A stretch of 64,000 nt of DNA from Otatea glauca (GCA_036346275.1 CM070722.1:60301524-60365523), one strand, 5' to 3'; shown: positions 1 through 11,718, counted from the stretch's first letter. The notes: generated by a model not told the origin, from the letters alone. A program made the numbers and translations.

Positions 1-60
1 CAGCGGGAGGCATGCCCTACACCATCACCATGATCGAGCGCCTCATGCATGAGACACTTT

Positions 61-340
61 AATTGTACATTGTAATTGTGTATATTGTAATTGTGTATAT
101 GCAAAATCTGTGATTGTAATTGTGATTGATGTATTATATGTAATTGTGATTGATGTATTATATTGTAGTTGTGTATATGCAAAATATGTGATTGTTGTAC
201 ATTATAATTGTGTATATGCAAAATTGCAATTGTGATTGATGTATTATATTGTAGTTGTGTATATGCGAAATCTGTGATTGTTGTACATTGTAACTGTGTA
301 TATACAAAATTTGTGATTGATGTATTATATGTTTCAGAGG
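61..340. repeat. Degenerate tandem repeat inside the CACTA element
   Basis: A unit built from gtaattgtgtatatgcaaaa and tgtgattgatgtattatat recurs with variable spacing, about five partial copies. It is AT-rich and non-coding, and a tttcag acceptor-like string lies just beyond it near 330-338, so it may be an intron of the element. No function is claimed. Confidence 0.6.
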
Positions 341-403
341 ATATGGCTAGCAGCACCTGAGGCTAGCCCAAAATGCAGTTTTTTATTTTTTCGGTCAGGT
401 ACT

Positions 404-700
404 ATCTGTGGCGGTTGGTGGATAGAACCGCCACAGATAATATAGTTATCTGTGGCGGTTGGTGTATAGAACCGCCACAGATAATATAGTTATCTGTGGC
501 GGTTGGTGGGAAGAACCGCCACAGATAATATTGTTATCTGTGGCGGTTGTAGGAAAGAACCGTCACAGATAGTGTAGTTATCTGTGGCGGTTGGTGGATA
601 GAACCGCCACAGATAGTATTGTTATCTGTGACGGTTAGTGTGTAGAACCGTCACAGATAACACTTATCTATGGCGGTTAGAAAACCGCCACTGATAATCC
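404..700. repeat. Array of seven palindromic subterminal repeats, 44-bp period
   Basis: Units begin at about 404, 448, 492, 536, 580, 624 and 666. Each unit is an inverted repeat: ATCTGTGGCGGTT, a spacer of roughly 8-10 bases, then AACCGCCACAGAT. Several copies carry compensating changes (GTCACAG paired with CTGTGAC), so the stem is kept. In CACTA elements such subterminal motifs bind the transposase; the strict period and the hairpin form of each unit are stronger than usual. Confidence 0.9.
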
Positions 701-795
701 TCGATTATCAGTGCCACTATATCTGTGGCAGTTCAATAACCGCCACTGATGGCAGTTATGAACCGTCACTGATGACCTTTTCCAGTGTAGTGGTA

Positions 796-2141
796 CTACG
801 CTGGCCCCTCCTATCAGGCAGTAATTTGCAAAATCTGTAAGCCTAGCATCACATATATGTATGCATGGAACCAATAAAGTGTAAGTATAATGGACCACAC
901 ATGCATGCATAGACATAGCTAGCTAGAGTACTCCATTTGATAATCACCATATATGTAAGAACAAAATAGCCCTTAGTCGCACGCACTGATCGATAGATGG
1001 GCCGGCTTTCTGAATTCTCCTTGGAGACCAAAACCCACAGCTATCGATCAGCCAGTGTGTTACTGCAAATTAAGCCACATCTAACAACAACTCGATCTCT
1101 CGTGTTCTCTCCTCTTCCTCTCATGTATAGAGAGAGAGAGAGAGAGATGGATGTGAAGGGCAGGTAAGGTAGAGCGAAGAGTCCCAATCAAGCCCATGAA
1201 TGCTTGGAGAGGAGCACAATCTATTGCACCCTCTTCCTACACTGTTCCCATTTAAGCTCCACACTGTTCATCTTCCTTCCATTATACCTTCACGACCTTG
1301 CCTGTCGGTTGGGAGTTACATGACCTGCATGCTATTGCGCGCTATTTCTATTGCTATCTCACTAGCTAGTATACTACACACTATACATGCAAGACGCAAC
1401 CCCACACGCCAATACCCAATAGATTGCTGCTGGAGTAGTACCATATGCGAATACGCTACTAGCCAGTCCAGTGGGTACGAGTCCTGCCACTTCCATTGCT
1501 AGGGTCAAGGAGAAAACACCACAAGTGAAGCCACTACTGTTTAGCATTCAAGATCAAGCTAGGCCAGTAAATCGATCCAACTGTGCATGCATGGCCTAGC
1601 TAGGGTTTGCCTCTCCGTGCATGCATGGGTGGATGCAGATATGGTCCCACCAGGCTGTGGCACTGCTGGGCCTTGGCTTGGCCCGCATAGGGGCCCAAGG
1701 TGTCTGTGTCAAATGGGCTTGCTTAGGGCATGCAGGCGCGTCGTTGGATGCTATCTTGTCATTGGAGGTAGGTCCTTCCTGTACTGTTCATCTGAGTCGG
1801 AGAAATTAGTTGCGTTGCTGTTGTCCCTCACTTTTTGCAGGTTTGATTGTCGGGGCCTTCCGATCGATCCTACGGCTCTACGCAGTATTAAGTGAAAGAT
1901 GGATTATTTTATCAACAGTGCTGTTTGTGCTTTTCCTCTTTATTTATTAACCTCCCTGATACAATTAAACAAAAGTACTCGATAGTATAGCGTATTTTTG
2001 ACCGTAAATACTACAGAGTAACCATTGGAGGCACACTTTTAGCTTCAGGATCTTCTGAAAGCGATGATCGATGTTTGATAGACTTTCAGAGAGCAAAGGT
2101 AGTGTCATACTGTCATTCAGCAGATAGAGGCATGCATGGAT
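796..2141. other. Intergenic DNA between two CACTA elements; no gene recognised
   Basis: Short ORFs occur (1200-1502 and 1587-1895, + strand) but they have no recognisable domain and skewed, low-complexity translations. A GA microsatellite lies at 1131-1147. The stretch has many GCATGC/TGCATG strings, as is common in grass intergenic DNA. I see no RNA gene or clear promoter. Confidence 0.5.
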
Positions 2142-2154
2142 CACTACCATCATC

Positions 2155-2360
2155 TTTCGTGACGGTTAACAATTTTTCTGACGGGTCCTTAGCTAACTGT
2201 CAGAGATTTGAATTTCAGTGATAGGTGTATAGTGCCACCAGGAAATATGCAGATTTTCCCTGACGGTGATGCAAATAACCATGAGAAACATACAATTCTG
2301 CGTCGGTATTTTGCTTCACCGTCAGACTTATTGTATATACCTGACGGGCATGAACCGACA
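2155..2360. repeat. Left subterminal repeats of the nested CACTA element
   Basis: Copies of GTGACGGTTAAC, CTGACGGGTC, CTGACGGTGA, ACCGTCAGAC and CTGACGGGCA occur in both orientations within 200 bp. The same motif family reappears in the last 250 bp of the element (21019-21255). These are expected transposase-binding repeats. Confidence 0.75.
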
Positions 2361-3004
2361 GAAAAATTTGCTTTCCTCCTTCCACACATAACTGGGCAAG
2401 CCCTAGCTCCAAGCCCCCATATCCCTAATTCCACAACGAGCCGCCGCCACCTCCTCCCCATCATCCCATCCTTGGTGTCTGTCCCGAGCCCCAGCCGCCA
2501 CTTCCTCATCCCCTATCATGCCCTCCATCTTGAGCTCCCTACCGCCACCACTCATCTCCTACCGTGGCCCTCCGTTCCGAGCCCCCGCTGTCGCCACCTC
2601 ATCCACCTGAAAGCATCTAGGCACCCATGTTGTTTTGGTTTTGATAATTAATGACAACTTTGGTCAATGGACTAACACTTTCCTTGAGAATATTGAAAGT
2701 AGGTTAATCTCACGCTCGGTGACTATGGAAATACCAAGGAAGGTACAAAGGGAAGATCAAATATGTCAAGATCGTGAAAAGGTATAATTATAAGGTTCTT
2801 TTTTTCTAGTCTTTTGTCGATCTTGGAGTTTGAAAGAAAGATCGGTTTGCTAGAATTAGGGTCGTACTATAAAGAGGGATTTTGACGCTTATCTTGATGT
2901 CATTTAAGGCTTAAAGGCTCAAATTACATATTCAAATGGTTGCTTGATGAAATATAAGTTCCTAAATAGAAAATCTTTTTAAAATTAATTAAGTCTCTGG
3001 AAAT

Positions 3005-3545
3005 CCGGTGCTACCACCCATGGCAGCACGGTACGGTAGCACCGGCCCAGTAGGGCGGTGTGAAAATTCCAGAGAAGCTCTTTTCTGGGTTCTGGTAGCC
3101 CGGTGCTACCGGACCAGCGGTAGCACCGGACTTATAACCCGGTGTAAAAATTACAGAGGGGTGTGTTTTGGGCGTTTTTGTAGCCCAGTGGTACCGCCCA
3201 TGGTATCCCGGTGCTACCGGACCAGCGGTAGCACCGGACATATAACCCGGTGTGAAAATTACAGAGAGTATGTTTTTGGGCACCTTTGTAGCCCGGTGCT
3301 ACCGCCCATAGTATTCTGGTGCTACCGGACCAGCGGTAGCACTGGTCCTCAGCCCAGTGCTCAAATTCCAGAGAGATCACTTTTTGAAGAAACAAAATGA
3401 AAAGGGGCCCGGTGCTACCGGTCCTAGTTGGGCGGTAGCACCGGATCCTGAGTAACGGTCTCTGGCAGGTGCATTAAATGCACTGTTCTAGCAGTTCAAA
3501 TGGAGCCCGGTGCTACCGGTCCTACATGGGCGGTAGAACCGAAAA
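3005..3545. repeat. Direct and inverted repeats of a CCGGTGCTACCGG palindrome within the solo LTR
   Basis: The block CCCGGTGCTACCGG, ACCAGCGGTAGCACCGG recurs near 3099, 3207, 3320, 3409 and 3508, with the first spacing about 108 bp. Each block is an imperfect inverted repeat. Sirevirus LTRs of grasses are known to carry palindromic motifs upstream of the TATA box; the array here fits that pattern. Confidence 0.8.
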
Positions 3546-3597
3546 AACAGACTTTTGCCCATTTCGAGCTCCAACGGCTAGAAAGTTTGGTGGAGGC

Positions 3598-3605
3598 TAT
3601 AAATA
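3598..3605 (+). promoter_or_regulatory. TATA box of the solo LTR
   Basis: TATAAATA lies 3' of the palindrome array and about 700 bp before the LTR end, the expected position of the U3/R promoter in a long Copia LTR. Confidence 0.55.
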
Positions 3606-4883
3606 CCTCCCCACCTGCATTCTAGAGCAACTCTTGATCCTCATTGATGATATTTGAGCTCTAGCAAGTGTTCTGCACTCTTTTGTGCATTCAATTTACA
3701 TTTGTGAGTGTGAGAAGCAAGGTTGAGTATTGCATTTCGTGTTTGAGCCTTTAGACACCGATATTTGACCTCAAGCAAGCGTCAAGGTTTATTACTCTTG
3801 GATGTTGCCGCCTCCTAGACTACTTGGTGGTGATCGTGCACGGTGAGCTTCTCAACAGAGATTGTGAGAAGCCCCGGTAAGTTGTGAAGGCCGGAGTTCA
3901 CCTACCCGGAGCGGGGAAGAACTACCTTAGTGATCGAGGAAGGCTCGAGCGAGTGGAGCCGGCTTGAAGTGATTCAAGTCACCTCAATGTGGAGTAGGGG
4001 AGACCGGCAAGTCTCCGAGATCACGGGTTAAATTTCTTGTCTCCTATTTATTTGTGATTGGTATTCTTCGTTGTTGAGAATCTATTTCATTGATAGCATA
4101 TTCTTGATAATCCTTGTGCTCACTAGTATACTTGCTACACTTAATTTGATATGGCATCTCAAGTGATTGCTAGAGAAATTTAGTGTGAATTTGCAATTTG
4201 TATCTCTATATCTTGGTGTCATTCGTAATTTCTAAATAGTGTCAAAAAATTTAGAAACCTCCTATTCACCCCCCTCTAGTCGGTTATCCTTGATCCTACA
4301 CCACCACTGTTGCCCTTCATCCCAAGGCCCCGTCGGTACCACCTTGTTGCACCCCTCCTCCCTACCAATATCCTCCTCAAATCCCCTCTTGTTTCTTCCT
4401 AGACCCCCTTCGGCCAGCACCTCAAACAGATCTGAAGCTGCATCGAGCAAATCTGGACGCTAGCTGCCGCCTCAAAGGTCTAGAGCGGCCACCCTTCGCC
4501 CGCTCGCTCCCGCGCCGCCTCCCTCGGCTTCTGCCCCCCCTACTTGCCCTCCTCTACTACGCTCCAGCTGCATCCGTGGTCCTCTTCTGCTTCACGCCAT
4601 ACAGATCTAGCTGACACCGCACCAATTTGGGAGCATCACGCTGCGGCTAGGGTTCGAGGAAGAGCCAGTGGCTGCAGTGGGGTTGGCGTCCAGGTTGGTC
4701 GGTGCTCGGTGGTGGCAGCGGATATAGCGAGACCGCAAAGCCAGCCCCCAATTTTTCTTCCTCGATACACTGCTGTTTTTTCTTCCCAATATCTTCTGAT
4801 GTAAGTTTCTTGGGTGCCCCCATTCTTGATTTTTTTGGGTGTTATTGCCTTATCTCACTATGATTGCTTGATTTCTTCTCCAT

Positions 4884-5057
4884 ATGGTCTCGGTGCTTTC
4901 GTTTGTTGGTGTTGTGGTGGTTCTTGCGGTGGCGCTGTCGTGCTCCGGCGTTTGTTGCATCGACGACTTCCAAACCACACAGAACAAGGTAGCGGTTGTG
5001 GTGGTGGAGAAAATCACCAACAGAGCCGTGGACGTACGTACGCCTAGTGGTGGGTAG
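4884..5057 (+). CDS. Small ORF (57 aa) with a signal-peptide-like N terminus in the CACTA body
   Basis: The ATG at 4884 opens a 57-codon frame. Residues 2-20 are strongly hydrophobic (VSVLSFVGVVVVLAVALS) and are followed by CSGVCC, which resembles a signal peptide with a cysteine-containing cleavage region. The rest (about 35 residues) is hydrophilic and shows no known domain. A GTAAGT donor-like site lies upstream near 4801-4806. It may be a captured exon of a secreted-protein gene, or a chance ORF. I do not recognise the gene. Confidence 0.22.
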   Translation: MVSVLSFVGVVVVLAVALSCSGVCCIDDFQTTQNKVAVVVVEKITNRAVDVRTPSGG

Positions 5058-5361
5058 GTCGCCACGGCTGCCCTATTGCGTTTCCTTTTTGTGTTTCAAC
5101 TGTTGTGCTTGCTGATCGTTTGGTATTTCCTCGTGTGCAAGGAGACCAATTGCAGGACATACTGCTGTCAAGCAATCCATCAATATCGCCAGGAAGGGCT
5201 AGGAGCACAATTGTGTAAGGAATCAACCCAAATCATCTTATTTGTTCATTGACTGGCTAGATTTTCTTGCATAAGAGACTATTGTGGACAGAGCAACGAA
5301 CGGGATAAAATGCAGATCATTATACTGATTGCAGGTAGTACTGGCTGGAAGATACTATAGG

Positions 5362-7627
5362 TATGGATGAAAACAAAATGGAAACTTTTCGATTGTTCCG
5401 GACGAAAACGGAAATGGAAGCGCTTTTTCGGAAACGGAAAGTGTCGGTATGGAAACAGAAACATTTTTTTTTCTGGAATCGGAAATGGGAGAGCCAGTTC
5501 CGACGAAAATGAAAATGGAACAGAAATTCTGTATAGCTCTAATCGGAATTTCCGAACCTATCAAGCGCCCAGCCCAGCCCACGAACTACCGAAGCTCTAA
5601 CCGGAGACGAGGGAGCCCTAGCCTCCTCAGGCCTCAGGCATCTCAGATCTCAGCTCCCGAGCCGACCCCCACTACGCCGCCCTCGCCACCTCGTCCACCG
5701 TAGGCCCCAACCGGTGTCGCCCACCACGTCACCCCCACCGCGCTGCCCCCGCCCCCTCGTCCACCGCAGGCCCCGACCGGCGACTCCCACCACGCAGCCC
5801 CCACCGCCCCGCCCCCCTCATCCATCGAGTCGCCCCCACCGTGTCACCTCCACTGCACCGTCCCCCACCGTGCCGCAGCCACCCCCTCGTCCTCCTGTCC
5901 TAACGCGACTGGTTCCCATCACCTCCAAGGCTGACGCCACCCTGAAGGTACAATTGGCTCTTCCCAATTCTTTGTGGTTCATAGAGGTTTTAATTTTATA
6001 CAACACAATTGTTTCAATTGCTCTGAGATAGATAGATTCAAGTTGTAGAAGCCAATCTAATTTCTTTTGTTCTTCATTGGCAGATTGTTATACTAAATAC
6101 TATATAAGGCATTAGTGCCATTGTGTTCTATAACTATGTGTTTTGAGTTGTTTGCTCTGTCGAACTCTGGTGCTCACGAAGTGCTCGATGAAATGGTTAA
6201 CTGGCTGTAATGGAGCTAGCTATGAGAAAACTAATTGTTATGTTACGTAAAGGAGTTGAGTTTTTAGTTGCTGCTCAATACGAGACATATTATTATACAG
6301 TTAATCTGTTGCATACTTACATCCAGTAAATAATTTGATTTTTTTTTCATTTTCTTCAATGTTGTTTAGAGGTATCAGACTAGACCTGTCGTAGTTAATA
6401 TGTAGATTATTATTGACTGTTAATTATTTAGTAATACTTTAAAGTTTGACACATCTCTATATTCTTGAGTCATATAGAGACATATGAGAGCATACTTCCA
6501 TTTAAGATTTCTTTTGAATTTACAATTTTACTTGCACTTGTCTGGTTATTAAGTAAATATGGGTTGGTTGCCCTTGCACTTGCACTTGACATCTGCTTCA
6601 ATCGGCCTAGTGGAAGTAACTGATGCTGTTTTATAGATTTACTGATAGTGTGTATGTGTATCTTATGATTTTTTTTCTTTCAGATGATTTCCAATTTGTG
6701 TACTGCAAATTTTGTAATATTCCAAGCTTTTTTGTAATCCATTTGTCTATAACAGATAGCCATGGACAGTGCTGCAAGTAGGAGCAGCAGTGCAAGTGCA
6801 AGGGCGACATCCCCTGCTTTGGCTCAGTCACTGCTGCTGCTGGAGCCCCCTGGTGCTACTCCAACTCCAAATATTGTTGCAGCTGCTACTCCAACTCCAA
6901 GTGTGGATTTGACCGATGAAACCGAGGGTAAGCCACCACCTGGAAAGAGAGCTAAGAAAGCCGCCTCTAATGTTTGGGTGCACTTCACCAAGTATGAGGT
7001 TAATGCGAAAGATGAAAAGGACAACGATGTTGTATAGCTATGAGCTAGGTGCAACAAGACCGGATGTTGCTACAAAGGTTGATGTGAGAGCAGTAGAGGA
7101 ACATCGGGTTTCAAAAGTCACTTGAAACACAAGCATTTTATCTTGACCGGCGCAGCAAACAATCAACCTGAAGAAGAGCGAGGGCGACGAATCCATTGCA
7201 TCTATTGAGACTTAATAGGTATGATGTGGAACTATATGTATTTGCTATTATATTATGATGTAGAACTTTCTATGTTTGCTATTATACTATGATGTGTTGG
7301 CTGGTTTTGAGGTAAACAATGTTTACATGTCCTTGTTCACACCATGCTCAATGTTGGCTAATATTATTAAGATGTTGTTCTGTGTAACTACAATACCATT
7401 CAAAGTTGGTATGTTTGGAACTTTGGATAGATCATGTACTACAATTCTTGTGAAATTTTTCGTTTACGTATCCGCTCCGTTCCGTTCCGTTCCGCTTCCG
7501 TCACTATCCGTTTCGGTATCCGTTATCGGGGTTTCCGATTTCATTTCCGTTACCGATAAAAATATGGAAATGGAAATGAAACAGCTATTTACCGACTATT
7601 TCCATTTCCGTTTCGTTTTCATCCCTA
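5362..7627 (+). mobile_element. Decayed hAT-superfamily DNA transposon
   Basis: The ends are TATGGATGAAAAC (left) and, inverted, TAGGGATGAAAAC (right), 12 of 13 matching. Both sides carry the perfect 8-bp duplication ACTATAGG (5354-5361 and 7628-7635), the hAT hallmark. Subterminal regions (5362-5560 and 7455-7627) are full of GGAAA/TTCCG strings in opposite orientation. At 2,266 bp it is shorter than an autonomous hAT (usually 3-5 kb). Only the N-terminal BED-finger part of the transposase remains. Confidence 0.9.
5561..7140 (+). pseudogene. hAT transposase fragment (5' exon, intron and BED zinc-finger region)
   Basis: A GC-rich leader exon (about 5561-5947) ends in AAG/gtacaa. An intron of about 808 bp (5948-6755) ends in aacag, and the ATG at 6762 sits in a good plant context (gccATGG). 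The 91-codon ORF is Ser/Ala/Pro-rich, then has a Lys-Lys-Ala cluster and the SNVWVHFTKYE motif typical of the start of a BED finger. The frame is broken at about 7036. In another frame GFKSHLKHKHF (about 7105-7137) matches the histidine half of the finger. The catalytic RNase H-like domain and hATC dimerisation region are absent, so this cannot make active transposase. Confidence 0.7.
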
Positions 7628-10242
7628 ACTATAGGTTACTACAACTTTTGATTTAAGTTCACCTTATTTTTGACGGTCTGCATGTCTCTAGTAGTCTACT
7701 TAATGATTCCATACTAAATTTCCAATAATTATTGCATTTTGCTAGTTTCAGTTCTGATTTCATCAAAATTGGGCAAATTCTAAAGGCTCAGTTGATCCAC
7801 ATTCATGGTGCAAATTACACTAGATAATAGATGAAGCCATTCAATACCATACTTGTCCATGTGTCCATTTAATTTCTAAAAATCGTCAAATCCAAAAAGT
7901 TTAACGACCCTCATTTTTAGCATAAAATGCTAAAATGAGAATTTATGTGCATATATTACTAGTCATATGATCAGTGGCTAGCACGCACATTTACAATAAT
8001 TGATATCACATCCATACTCTTTATTAATATTATATATGATAATAGTAATTTATACATTATGGTCTTACAAAATAGAGTGAAATGCAGCGGAAAGAAGCAA
8101 AAGTCTTGTAGTGTGCCCATCCAACCCTCAGGCAACTGACAAGATATAAACCCTAGAAAAGCTTATCGTTAACATCCCCGAATCCTGCGTCAAAATAAGT
8201 TTTGTCGAGATAATCCGATTCTTCACCTAAAAACAACAAATAAGCAAGGGTAAGTACTTTCGTACTTAGTAAGACTTCAGGTGGTATTTACAAATGCAGA
8301 AATGCAGGTCATGTCAAAGGAGGCTTCTACGGTTAATTTGCATAAAGCGAGCTTTAATTTGTAAATCAAGTAGTAATTTGCAAAATAAAATTTGTAAAAG
8401 CAAGTTTGACTGATATGAAAATAACAAGTATGTAAAGAATATAGTAACAACTCACAGTCCTCCACGATGTGAGTATCGAGACATCCAATTCCTGCTAACA
8501 CATGGCATAACACCAGTCTTTGCCAACACGTGGCATATCAGATGAAACCAAGCCTTTTTGAAAATAATAAAACAACTAACTAGTGTAGATGCACCAAGTG
8601 TCCCTTGATCGCGGGAATGGCTTTTCGAAAAGATTTACACTCTGCAGAGGTGTTCAACTTTACCAACAAGTCATGACCTTTTCTTTTTATCGCTATTTTC
8701 ACACACCTTTGGCGTAGTGGCCAGAATGTTCATGACGAAAACCTTTACATTACCTAAGTTAACTTTGCACTAGCCCAGTAATGATAAACCCTCGCTATGG
8801 CGGCAGAAACACACACCCAAAATATGACAGTTCATCCCTGTCATTTACACATCAACACAGGCAATCCATCCCTGCCACACACGTTTCTCCCCACAGCAAG
8901 GTGTACACCATTGTATCAGTAAACGTTATTTCCAACACCTCGGTGTGGGTGTCCCTCCGAGCAAACTTATATCAGAATGCCCGTACTACTCCAGTCTCCC
9001 AATGTGCAAAATTAAACTAGATAACTTAATTGGTTTAAGACTGTCTCATACCAGCACTTGTGGTTGTACGGTATTTTTCGGATATAACGTGTACTACGTT
9101 CGGTCCTTAATCCGACACGGGTGACAATCTCCCCCTATACTACGTGCAAACCACATGCACCTCCGGCTATTGCCAATAATCGCCCGCGTCTAAACCATAG
9201 TTTTATTTTGAGTTTTTATACCAAAATACTAGTAACCATCATCATGTCTGAATATTGCAAAGTTTTATCTGATCAGTTTATCCAACTTGTTCATTCCAAA
9301 TATAAAGCATGGCTAAGCATGATTAATATGTAATCGCATATATCCATATTAATATTATGTATTGTCTAACCTTATTCTAGGGTTACCAAGGTTCACATGT
9401 CAATACTTATTAAGGAAGTTCCATAAGATAATGGGCATATCTACTAGTACCACAATATAACCACTTTACAGAAAATACATGCATGCATAAATAGATTTGA
9501 TAAAACAAAATGAAAATCAAAACACTGGGATCAATATGATCAAAGAGGGTGCTTGCCTTGCTGATTGTTGTTTACGATGAAGTCGAGGTCGCAGTCAACG
9601 TTGTTGATGACAGAATTAATGACGTCAGGTTCTACACGTCGTCCAATGGAAATATAGCAAACAACAAACTTTAATAAGGGAAAAAAGAAATCAGATAGAA
9701 AATCAAATAGAAACCTACTACATGAAATAGGTGTGGTTTAGGGTTAGGGTTTCTTGATTTTATGCTCGCATATTTTATTCTGTCTTTCCATTCTTACTTA
9801 TTACTAGTTATGTTATAACAAAGTTTCTTGTTTTCTATAGATTGTTTGTCTTTATTTTACGAATTCAAAAGGCTAACATTATATATATTTATACGTATGA
9901 TTTCGAATTCAAGAGGCTAAAATTATTTGGATTGATAGAATTAACACATTAGTCTAGGAATGGTTAATTCATGTGTCTACAACGTACTTGATATTTAACC
10001 TACTAACGCGAGAAAGGTCTAGGTTTAGATTGCTGGTTATAGGACATAGGTTCATGATTTTATAAAGGTTCTGGTGATACAAATGTTTTAATTACTAATT
10101 TCTTATTACTTAAGTTCATTTACCTGAGTTACGGATTTTAAGGTTTATATTACGCAGGGTTCGGCTTTCTTTAATAGGATTCAGATGCAAAGCATGTTAT
10201 AATGGAATTATTTTTACATAATAGAATGGTCTTACTTTAAGG

Positions 10243-11718
10243 TGTTGGAAATATGCCCTAGAGGCAATCATAGAGATGATTATATTTCCATAAATATTCA
10301 TGAACTATGAGATTGTTCTTTGAATAACATCATGGATATTGATTAAACAAAGTGTGTGACTTGTTTGTGAAATATTCGTCTTTATGATGTTCATTCTAAA
10401 AGGGGTCCCTAATTGATAATCATATGAGGACACATATGAGTAGACTAGCATATGTATTGGTCGATGACCATGTTTTACAGGTCATAGATATGGAGATATC
10501 AAACCAATAATATAGACACATATTAGAGAACATCGTGTTGGACATCGACCCACAATGAGACATATGAGTATGTTGTATTCTTTCATGTCATCAGTTGGTC
10601 TCATATATGATATGTATGATATATTCTTTGACTTGAGATCGTCGCATGTTCTTGGGATGCGTAATAGCTTACTAAGGGGTCGTCAAACGCTACTCTGTAA
10701 CTGGGTAGTTATAAAGATGACTTTCGGGTTTATCATGAAACATGCTGCGAGGCATGGTCGATCAAGATAGGATTTGCCCCTGCATACAATGGGAGAGATA
10801 TCTCTAGGTCTCTCAAGTGGTCGGATTCCGAAAAATGCATGGCCATGCTACTCGAGTAAAGAGTTACTCGAGTCATCGAGTTAAAGAGTTAACTCAAGGT
10901 ATTTGAGGATTCCGAGTCATGGCATCGAGAAAGAGTGGTCGAGCCATCCAAACAAGGATGACAACAACTCGCCTTGGGTTTGACCGATATCATGAGGTAA
11001 AAGGAAATGCATATAGGACATTGTTGAGATTCGTTCGATCTTTACATGTACTCGGGAGTCGGTAAGTTCTGTTAGGGGCCGCTATCGACTATTGGTCGAA
11101 TGCTTGATAATCGAGTAGGTGTACCCGATGGTCGAGTAGGAGTACTCAACGATCGATAGGGGTACTCCAGCCATGTTCGAGTGCACGTGAACCTATAGGG
11201 TCGCACACTTAAGGGGCTATAACCAATTCGGATAGGGATCCGAGTTGTAATGGACTTAGAGTTCCTAATGGGTTTCAAGGGTTGAAACCCGTTATGGGAC
11301 GTCTATATAAAGGGAGGAGGTGGTGGCTTTGCGAGGTGTGAGAGACATATACGAAGAGACATATCAGGAATTCAGAATTTCCGAAACCCTAGCCGCCACC
11401 CCTCCTCCTCCCAGAATCGCGCAGCCGGCGCTAGCACTTCGGCGCGTGGTTCCTGCCCCGTCATGTGGATACCTTGGAGGCGTTGCTGCGAAGCTTCAAC
11501 GTTTGGACGGTCCGCAACCTGCAACAGTCACAAGGAGCTGTTGGGGAGGCATGAGGCTAGTACGAATACATCTGCACCACCGCGCTACATCGACTCTACT
11601 TTCGCTACGGGTCTGCGCGTTTAGTGGTAATTTTGTGATCTATAACTTGCAGTGGTTCCTTGGTTACGCGGTAGAAAATTTTGATTTTTCGCTAGAGTAG
11701 CCTATCCATTCCCCAGCA
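10243..11718 (+). mobile_element. Solo LTR of an Angela/BARE-like Copia retrotransposon
   Basis: It starts TGTTGGAAATATGCCCTAGA, the well-known start of Angela/BARE/Wis-type LTRs, and ends ATTCCCCAGCA; length 1,476 bp. A TATATAAAG box at 11304-11312 precedes a GC-rich segment with CGAAACCCTAGCCGCC. The flanks are taagg and tagga, an imperfect duplication. It has no internal domains. The small ORFs inside (10555-10770, 11320-11700) are LTR sequence, not genes. Confidence 0.75.
11304..11312 (+). promoter_or_regulatory. TATA box of the Angela-like LTR
   Basis: TATATAAAG lies about 400 bp before the LTR 3' end, where the Copia LTR promoter is expected. Confidence 0.5.

Larger units (their letters stand above)
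1..792. mobile_element. CACTA (En/Spm-type) transposon, terminal part; the rest lies outside the window
   Basis: The right boundary reads, on the minus strand, CACTACACTGGAAAAGGTC, a typical CACTA terminus, ending at 792; the next three bases (gta) would be the target-site duplication, whose partner is off the window. Inward of the end lie inverted and direct copies of a short motif (CTGTGGCGGTT / AACCGCCACAG), the subterminal repeat pattern bound by the transposase in this superfamily. Positions 61-340 are a TG-rich tandem repeat. Bases 3-59 are open (about 18 codons then TAA) and could be the last codons of an element-encoded protein, but this is too short to assign. Confidence 0.85.
2608..4300 (+). 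mobile_element. Solo LTR of a Sirevirus-like Copia retrotransposon
   Basis: The 1,693-bp unit starts TGAAAGC and ends CCTACA, and is flanked by the perfect 5-bp duplication CCACC at 2603-2607 and 4301-4305. The 3' end carries the ATTCACCCCCCTCTAG string also found at the LTR end of the Sirevirus at 36752-60886 (38394-38407), just before its primer-binding site. A TATAAATA box at 3598-3605 gives the orientation (+). No internal retrotransposon sequence is present, so the rest was lost by LTR-LTR recombination. The LTR holds an array of CCGGTGCTACCGG palindromes. Confidence 0.88.
2518..4614 (+). pseudogene. Proline-rich ORF in the CACTA body, split by the solo LTR (2518-2607 joined to 4306-4614)
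   Basis: Reading from the ATG at 2518, the frame stays open to the LTR insertion point. If the LTR and one CCACC copy are removed, it continues from 4306 to a TGA at 4612-4614, giving 132 codons. The product is rich in proline, leucine and serine with no domain that I recognise. GC content and codon pattern differ from the AT-rich surroundings, which suggests a captured 5' exon or 5' UTR of a host gene rather than transposase. GC-rich DNA often lacks stops by chance, so coding status is uncertain. Confidence 0.3.

Noticed and set aside
404..700. CRISPR-like reading of the regular repeats
   Set aside because: Units are palindromes at the end of a CACTA transposon in plant DNA, with no variable spacers and no cas genes.
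1200..1502. 100-codon ORF on the + strand
   Set aside because: Composition resembles untranslated or intergenic DNA and no motif is recognised.
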